64,000 nucleotides of DNA from Gavia stellata (Eukaryota > Chordata > Aves > Gaviiformes > Gaviidae), in NCBI RefSeq assembly GCF_030936135.1, contig NC_082602.1, forward strand, positions 29,391,965-29,455,964. The letters are read 5' to 3'. Both the position numbers and the translations under genes were made by a program. The notes beneath the pieces were generated by a model that was given only the letters and a program-made list of their open reading frames with translations, was not told the origin of the DNA and searched no databases. This document shows, piece by piece, positions 13,301 through 22,300 of the stretch (position 1 is the stretch's first letter; each line of letters begins with the position of its first letter).

Positions 13301-16300
13301 GAGGGGCAGTGATATCTCAGCAAGGCACTCTAGCTGCCTTGCCCTTGGCAATTCAAAAAAAACCAAACAAAAACACCCCCCCAAAAAAAAAAAAAAAAAA
13401 CAAAACAAGGCACAAACAGAAACTGCATCCAATTCTTTTGAGTCTCTGCATCTTGACCGTACTCTCTGTCACCAGAAACTGAAGCCCAGATTAGCAGAGC
13501 AGAGTTTCCGAATATGAATTCATTGTCTTCTACCAAACTCCCCCAACACAAACCCCATTTTAAGCTGCTTCAGCCTGAAAAGATGAAGCAAGAAACACAA
13601 GGTGAGCCCCTGTGTGAAACCTCACTGATTCGCTGAGTGCTAGACTGGGAACACAGACCTTCCAAGTACATAATAAGGGCCCAAAATAGAGAGGAAGGTT
13701 ATGAAGAGGCCATGCAGAAGGCGTGAAATTAATACAGGATTCATGTTATCCATTAACAGCAGCCCGCAGCCTTGGATTTATCACCTTCCACATGAGGTCC
13801 CAGAGTAGTTCATAGGAATGGATGAATGGATCCTCCAACAAACACATAGGTAGCAGTATTTATTAAACCAATTTACAATTGGGGGGGGGGGGGGGGAAGA
13901 CCTCAATAGGCTAAAGTGACTTTCCAACAATCACACAGTGGAGTAAGTTGCAGAGCTTAGGGTACAGCTAGGGTAAAAACTAGGTCTCTTGAAACACAGA
14001 CCTATCCTACAGCCAAGAAAACATCCTGTCTCGGCAAGATAAGCAAACTTTTCCACAGTGTTCAGTTTCCAAATGCAGTGTTTCTGGCCCTGGCTCTGTT
14101 TAAACAGAAAGGGTAGCTACAGTCCATCTACTATTCACCCAGCCCAAAAGGGCAATGTAAAAATCTGTTCATACTGGCTGCACATCAAAAGAAATGACCG
14201 TAGGTTATAAGCACCACATTAAAGAGTTAACAGGATTTTACTTTACAAGAGGTTCATTCAGGGGTCAAACATTTTCTGAAAACTTGTTATTGCACTGATA
14301 TTACATAATTCCAGCGGGTAGCCAAGACACAATTCTGCAGATGCTGAAATGGGAAGAAAACAGTCCAAACAAGCTGGATAGGTTTCCTTTTCCATCCTGC
14401 CTCTATGCCACGAATGAGACTATCTCTTTACAGGGGAATTATGTACATTAGCAAGAACCCAAGTTCTGGAAAGGTACCTGCAGAGCCATCAAATCCAGAG
14501 ATGAACGCCCGTCTGCAATCACAGGGTGCAATGTACTCGCTCTAGAAAACAAAAGAGGCAGCAATTATTTATAGCAGCAGGGGGAAAAAAAAATCAGCTG
14601 ATGACAAATACTTTGATAAGCTTTTTCTCCTAAAGGACGCCACAGAGAGAATGAAATGAGTTAAAAAATCCTGGGCTCTACTCCACTGGAACATTTAATC
14701 ATCTGTGATTATATTGTATTTATGTCCAACTGGTTTGTTGGGTTTTTTTAAGCTGCAGCACTTTTCTCCCACAAATGTCTGTAAACACTGAAGTGCTTCA
14801 GAGTTTGCAGATGTTTATTTCACACTCACCCTCTCCTTTGGGCAACAAACAAATGCTGCCTTTGAAGCTGCAATGTGAAAAGAAAAGAAACCAGAAGCAC
14901 CCCTTGATCTTGGAGACCAGAGTAATCAACACATAAAATCTGTAAAATTCACTATCTCCAGTGAACTCCCCTCACTGGCATTTATAAGTATTCCTTCAAG
15001 ACTTTCTTTTCCACAACAATGACACTGAAAGAAAATCATCAAGGCAGTAAAACTGTAAAAACTTTAACCCTTAGGACCTTTCATAATTAGATGCTGATCC
15101 TCTCACTTCTTTCTTGCCTACTCAAAACCTGACTACACCAGAAACCACCAGACCATGGTTTGGTGGGGGAGAGGGAATGAAAGACTACTAGTCCATCCTC
15201 ATCCCAAACCCATCACGACCTATGTTTGTGGACACATCTGTTGGCAGCATTACAGAAGAGCCTGAGAATGCACAGACACCTGACATCCACAGGAGCTGCC
15301 AAAATTAAAAGAACAACTGTACCTTGAAATGGCCCACACACCATTTTTATGGGATCCCATTCTGGCAGGTTCGGAGGTCAGAACTGCTGAGTAGGCCTGT
15401 TAATTAACTAGCACAACTCAGCAAATCAGCTTAATCCAGGCTGACAGCGCCAATGTTTGAGCTGGAAAACCCCTGGATTTGTACCTTACAAATGGTCTGA
15501 CACCGAAGTCTGTTCCTCTGCCCATAAAGTTTCTCTGCACCCAGCTGTGCTGTGGCAAAAGTAACGTTTTAGGGACTGAGCTGAGAAACCACAGCCCGAT
15601 TCTCAGGTGGTTTTAGTTCCTACTGTGATAGATACTGCATTTCCCTGTCTCTGGCCAGGGCTATTTTTAAATCACCTGAGTGTTAGAAAATATTCCCTTC
15701 AAATCTGTTACTCTTCACTGTTCTAAAGAAGGCAGAAGGTTCAAAGCACAGGAATGAGTGAGAAGCACAAATTGCAACACCCAGGACCAACTCTCTATTT
15801 CTGCTCCCATCACTCCACGGTCAAAACTCCTCCAGAACAGCTATGTCTCTCCCTTCCTGGGAGATGCCCTAGGCAGCAGCTACCAACCGATCACCACTGA
15901 CATTTTGAAACTGAGCCTTGGGACAGCAAAACCCATGGCCCTAAAGAAGATCTGGCTGAGTAGCTTTCGTTCCTGATTGCCAGGGAAGACTCCTGGGACA
16001 TGCTCCCATGAAATCCTCTATTTTATCCAACCACTAATGAAAGTTGGCAGAAATGGGGCAGGTATTAAGACAATGGGTGCCCTCATCTCTGAGCCAGTCC
16101 AGTTCCCTGTGCCTTTTCCTGTCCAGCCCACATACCCCACAGGAATGTGACATAACGCTCAGCAGCTGTGGGGAGGAGAGGGGTCAGGATACTCACCTTG
16201 GGACAGGATGACTGCCCTCTGCACACCTCTGGTTGAAGGGGTGGATCCACCTCAGCCCACCACAGCACCACCATCACCACTAACCCCCTTTAAAATAATG

Positions 16301-19300
16301 ACGGAGGCATCCGCAGATAGAGAGGACAAAGTCTTTCGGGGAACAGAATCAGGCACGTGTTTCCCCAGCTGCCTGTCTCACAGCAGCAGGACAAAATATG
16401 AAGTCAGAGCGATGCCGGACCTGAGGAGGATTTCCCATTTCAACAGTTCCTCACGACTATTTGGCCTGTTGACTGCTATGACCCTCCCTCTCCTACACAT
16501 CTCAGCTCAAAGCTGGGACCCCATCTCCCAGGGTCCAACACCTAAAGGGGATGTTGGAAATTTCCCATTGCGGATATTATCTATAAGTACATCTCAAATC
16601 AGACCAGCGATTTCTCTTCCCTTTCTCTTGACCAACGCAGCAGAGACTACAGGCTAGTTTGCTTGTGCAGACAAGCAATCTCACATTCATAGGAAGGGTT
16701 AACACTGAGCTAGCTGCATTAATAGCACAGGACAGTGAAATGGATTAAAACAATTAAAAAAAAAAATCTAAAAGGAAAAAAAGTCTATCACTTTTAAATC
16801 TGGTAAAAGCTGGCCTAAACTAACAAAGACCTTGACTGCATCGGAAATACCTCATGCTGTCCCATTCACAAACAAATCCAGAGAATGTTTTAAGAGTTTA
16901 CAATCAGGCAGATGGGCTTTAAAAGGGAATATGAGGGATCTGGAGGGGAAGATGGTTCACTCATCTGTCAGTCTGAATTCTTGCATACCCGCCCGTTCTG
17001 TTCCATGCGGCAACCCCCACTGTGCAAAGATGAGACCATGTTTTGCATGAGCTAAAATTACAAGGGGAACACCTGCGTACGCCACACAAAGTACAGGCCA
17101 CAGCACAGTCAGAACAAGGTATCTCCCTGGGGCTTGTCTTGCAGCTTCGATGGCCTTCAGCCTGGTGCTCCTCAGGCCTTTCACATCTGCTTTCCACCAC
17201 ACCTGTCAGTCCTTGACATGCAGACAAAACTGGGGGCTGCATCACAGAAACCCTCAGCTAAGCCAGGAAGAACCCAAAAAAATCAGCGGTGCTTATCACC
17301 AGAGCCTGCATGGTTGGGCCATTAACATGTTAAAGCTTATTCTATCCTAATGTCAACCAAGATCAGCAACGAAAATGCAGCTCACTGCCCTTGGAGCTGC
17401 GACACTGATGCCATTAAAGAACAAACACTGCTGTGTACTTGGAGGGAGGTCGGTATTCACTGCCAAAAACCTAACTGCATTGGTAAGATCTGGAACAGGT
17501 CAGTGCAACCTGTGCGCAAGCCGTCTCTTGCTTTACAAGTCCGCTGATTCCTCGGCTCAGAACAAACATGTGTCAGAGGAGCCAGCCCTGAGCAGAAGAC
17601 AGCACCTCTGCCAACCCAAATATGAGGCCCTGAGCTGGGCAGGTGCTTCCTTGATGTGGAAGACCAGCCAGATCTGACCAAATTTGTTTTCACTGAGTCA
17701 GGGCCTGGGGATGGAAACCAGCCCCAGTTAAGCTGTGACTGGCTCCAAACCCAAGCTCTAATTCAAACATCATTCCCTCCCATTAAGAAGAAAGCTCCTC
17801 CAATCTCTGAATATTCCCATATGGGCAAACTCCAGATTCAATGTAAACTGGGTGACTCAACATAAAAATGGATCCTGCATTTACCACTCCAACACCCGAA
17901 AAGCTCAGCCAGGCATTTTTAATCGAACCACAAAGGACTTAGGTGCCTCATTCCCAAAAGCACGGCATTTCACCCCTTCATGATCCTTTGACACCTCCAG
18001 CCACAAGATCCACCCAGCGTTCATGAAAGGAAGCGGGGCTCTTTGCATGGCCTTCAGCCCACATTTGGCTGGGACTGCCCTCCTTTCTCACCAACCTTTG
18101 GACCACCCAGGTCCCCAAGGAAACAGTCTGTTTCTTCTGACTTCTTATCACCTGCATTATCAGCCCACATTTGGCTGGGACTGCCCTCCTTTCTCACCAA
18201 CCTTTGGACCACCCAGGTCCCCAAGGAAACAGTCTGTTTCTTCTGACTTCTTATCACCTGCATTAAAAGTTTCAAAAATCAAAGCAGCCAACATTCAGGG
18301 CTGGCTGCAAGAGCCACAAATCCAAGGTACTAGCAGCCTTGGTTAAGCCAGAGTCAGAGCCAGCTGCATTTGAGAAGCTCTGCAAGTCTTTCAGCTCCTT
18401 ACACAACTAAGCATGGAAAGCAAAGGATACAACTGGTGGCAAGCCTCCTGGCAGTATTGTAACCTAAGCCTTCTAGCCTTGGCAGGAAAACCAATATTAA
18501 AAGCATCTCAGAGCTCAAACATTCCCAGTGTTGCAAAGAGAAATTAGTCAGCATCGGGGTGTATCAGCATCAGTCCAATCCAGGGGTTCCTTTGCAACCT
18601 AGAATGGAATAAATTTTCCCCTAATCTAAACCCTGTGGCAACACCACAGGAGGGAAAGCCCTCTTTGTTGACAAGTTCTCTGATGTGGATACCACGACAG
18701 CCTCAGGAACAGCTGAGAGAGGCAAGGACAGCAATAAGTAGCTTGGGCTGTGGGGAGGAAATGGCTCAAGCCACCAAAAGCTTGTGTATCATTAAACCAC
18801 AGCCTTCTGAGTCATGGAGGGAGCTGCCTAAGAGCAAAATCTGACTGCAGGGCTGTAAAGTTCTTATTTGCATACAGGAAACAAACCCTTTCTTGGAGGT
18901 GGGGGCGGGCGGGGCGGGGCGGGGGGGGCGCAGAATCTCAGCTCATCACTATTTACCTGAAATCAGTAAGCCTGTTCTGGGATCAACAGGTTTCTGCCAA
19001 TGCCTAAAATTTCACCAATTCCCAAACCTCACAGACAAAATCCTGCACTAGCTAGTCAGGAGGCGCCAGAATCAGCAACTTCCAGTAATCATTTCCATTC
19101 AGATAGATTCGCTCTGCAGAGAAACCTGACCAACTCGCCCGGCAGGAAATAGCAACATGGGGTTCTCTGCTTAACTGCACTCTGTCAAGGAAAAGAAAGC
19201 AACAGAAAAACCCAGAAGTCCTGAGGGTCACATTCTTCAACTCACATGACAGCATTTAACGTCTAGTGAAATGAAACCAGAGTTATATATGGACAGAGGC

Positions 19301-22300
19301 AGCTTGAGGCAGGAATGCAGCAGACAATAGCAGCTGCAGAAAACGCCTTCCCTCTACCTGCCCAAGTTTGGATCTCCCTAAGAGGAAACACGATGCTGCA
19401 CATACAGTCCTAGGGCACAGGCAAGTCTGGACCCAGCTCACTCCAGTGCCAAGTCAAGGGCAAAGGTTCCAATTCAGTTGCATTTTGCTTTCGTGCACCC
19501 TGGGGTAAAAGGGAGCTTTGGGTGTGAGCCAGGAAAGCTTCAGGTCTTTTGTTTCCTGAAAATGGCTGAGGAGGGAAAAACCCTTGGGTCTCCTAAAAGA
19601 GAGAACAGAAGAGAGAAACTAGCATATGAGCATGCAGGGGAGGTAAAAGGCAGTTCAGCAATTTAAAATTAACGTCACGGACTACAAAAATCTTAACGGT
19701 GGAAGCAGCACACAACAGTTACTGCCACGGGTTACCACCCTGGGCCCAGACTTCCCTCCTGTCTTTAGTGCACAGAACAAGCTGATACAGAGTGGCATGG
19801 AAAGGGAAGTGTCGTTGTGGTCTGTTCCTTTCCCTGCCTCTCCAAAGGCCCCTCCGCATGGGATCTGAAGGGCTTTAGCATAAGGCACCAAATTCCAGCA
19901 AGAACTGGATCTAGCAAAGGGAAGGCTCTGCAACTAATCCTTCGCCACCGCGCTTAAGAGTATGTGTTGATCAGGAGGTGCTAATGGGGAAACTAAAGCC
20001 CAGATAATGCCTCTTCCTCCCCCAGCAAATCCATTCTTCCCAACAGCCAGGATGGGGACAGCAAGTGCTCTGGCAAGCTCCCTTTTTTGCAGCGTGAGAT
20101 CCCTGGAGACAATCTGATGAGAAGCTGCTGGTGGAACATCCACACTGATCTGTTACAAGAACATAAAAACCTCAGTCTCCTGAATAGACTACACAAACTT
20201 TTTGCAACTTGAAGTTTCTCAGGTTACCCAGGCTTTTATGCTAGAACCATTAAAGCGAGTGAATAAAGGATGACTTTAGTTATCCCTGGCTTTTATTTTT
20301 TGCAGGGAAGGAAAGTGCAATCATTCCCATAATCCATCCATCCATACCTGGTGAGCATCTCCAGAGGGCACTATGTAGGCTTGGACAGGCTCCTGGACAT
20401 ACTTGGGACTCTTCATCACCTGCCGCAGTTGCTTCAGCAGCTCTGTTGTAATTTTTGGACTCATCTTCCTACCTGCAACTAAAACAAAGCACAAAACTTC
20501 AGAGCTTCTCCAGCCGTCCCCGGCCACTCACACGCACAGGCTGGAGGCCATCAGCACTGGAAACTCCCCTTGAGGACAACTGTGCCAACATCATCCCTCT
20601 CAGCCCAGAATTTCTCCTGTCTTGTCACTTCATTCATGTTCCTTGAGAATGAGGGATCAGGTTGAGGCCAAAGAGTCAAAGCTGGTCTATCCTGTAAAGG
20701 ACCTTTCCCACCTGGTGAAGGACTGGCATGCCCAGTGGTGACACACACAAGCTTAACACACTTACCAACCCCTCTTGCTTGTGGACAGCACTAGGAACCA
20801 GCGCACCTCAGACATGCCCTATGACAGCCAGGAAAGGTCTTGGCCTGTGATGTTGACGGTCCCAAGTACCCACAGATCAGAAGTAGCCCCACCCATCATG
20901 TGCACAGAGAGAAACTTTCAGTCTTTTCATTCTGGGGGCAGAGATACTGTGGCTTATATGCCACAGGAGCACAGGCTGCTGGGACAGCAAGCCATGCACA
21001 TCAGGAAGTCAGAAAGGGACCAGGTAAGAATGCAATGTTTAGAACTTTCACTATAGCCCAGGGTTTCATAGTGGATTGGTGACCAGATTAACGCAGACAA
21101 AAGAAACCTGCTCCCAAGGACATACACAGGGATGCGTTCACTAGCCATATTTACTGCTGGGCTGCATGTTAGTTCACCTAGCAAGAACACAACGGTAACA
21201 GGATGAACAGCTTATTGAGCTCTCACAAGTGACTGCCAGGGGACAACTAGGGAGGCTTAAAGCAACCTTCTCTAAAGACTGCTGGCAAATGCTCTGCAGA
21301 TCTCAGCTGGTGTCAGGCAGGCAGGGGTGGGGCACAGGCTGGATGGAAGACAGCAGATCAGAGGGGAAAACAAGGGCACAGGCCAATCACCCTCCCTTGC
21401 TTTGGTTTTGAAATGGATGCATCTTTGGCATTGCAGTGAACACCAGCCTCTCAATTTGCTACCCAGAAACCATCAATAGCTGGGGCCCGCTGTGAGTACC
21501 ACGCACAGTGACGCATCAGGCCATGCTGCTGTGCTGGCGCGAGTGAAGGCTGCAGTGGAAGGCACCAGCTGACTGCAGAGGATGTTCAAGTTGCGGGGGA
21601 GGCCTGGCCTGAAAGCTTATGAAAATCAAGTAACCTGACCATCTTCAGAGGTTCTCTCCATCTTTTCTTCACTCACATCTCCAAAGGGTGCCCATAGTGG
21701 CATAATCCCCTTCCCGGTTCTCTACCCATTCCTTTCACATTTTTAAGAACATGCTGGGATCTTAAAACTTTAATGCTGTCACTTTCCAGGGCAAGGGGGG
21801 TAGGCTCTGTGCTGCTTGAATGCCATGCTATGCAGTATTTTATTCTGACCAGTTCGTTTCACAGCTCATTTCACAGCCATGTCCGCAAACGGATCATAGA
21901 TGGGAGAAGCAAACAGCATGCAAGGCTCAAACATTTTTTGCTTATCCAGGCACTTATTCTACCTACACCTCAGTAACTACCAGGACCCCCAAGCGACATT
22001 ACGGTCTTATACCAACACACAATAAGGCACAGTCCCTGCCCTGTGATGTTTGCCATCTAAACTGGAAGGCAGAAAAGCTGCCTCCATTTCACAAGCCATA
22101 GCAAGATATGATTTGATCAAGGTCACACAGCAGCACAGTGACCAAGTCAGGAACTGAAACAAGATCTGATGCATTCAGGTGTAAAAATCTCAAGCTAAGA
22201 CCACCATTCACACCTCTCATCACAGGAAGTTTAGAGCACGCTAGACTTGCGTGTGACTGACTGTCTGCCCACAGGTACACTATGTTTTAAAACCTAGACC

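Larger units (their letters stand above)
12642..14477 (-). other. XPNPEP1: XPNPEP1 intron 3
   Basis: A 1.8-kb intron with a diverged 61-bp tandem duplication (12,765-12,886), an A-rich tract (about 13,383-13,400) and a MIR-like fragment interrupted by a 16-G run (13,881-13,896). Confidence 0.75.

Noticed and set aside
16957..17202. 81-codon minus-strand frame with a hydrophobic stretch resembling a membrane segment.
   Set aside because: A second overlapping frame on the same strand is equally open. There are no convincing splice sites, and no family is recognised.
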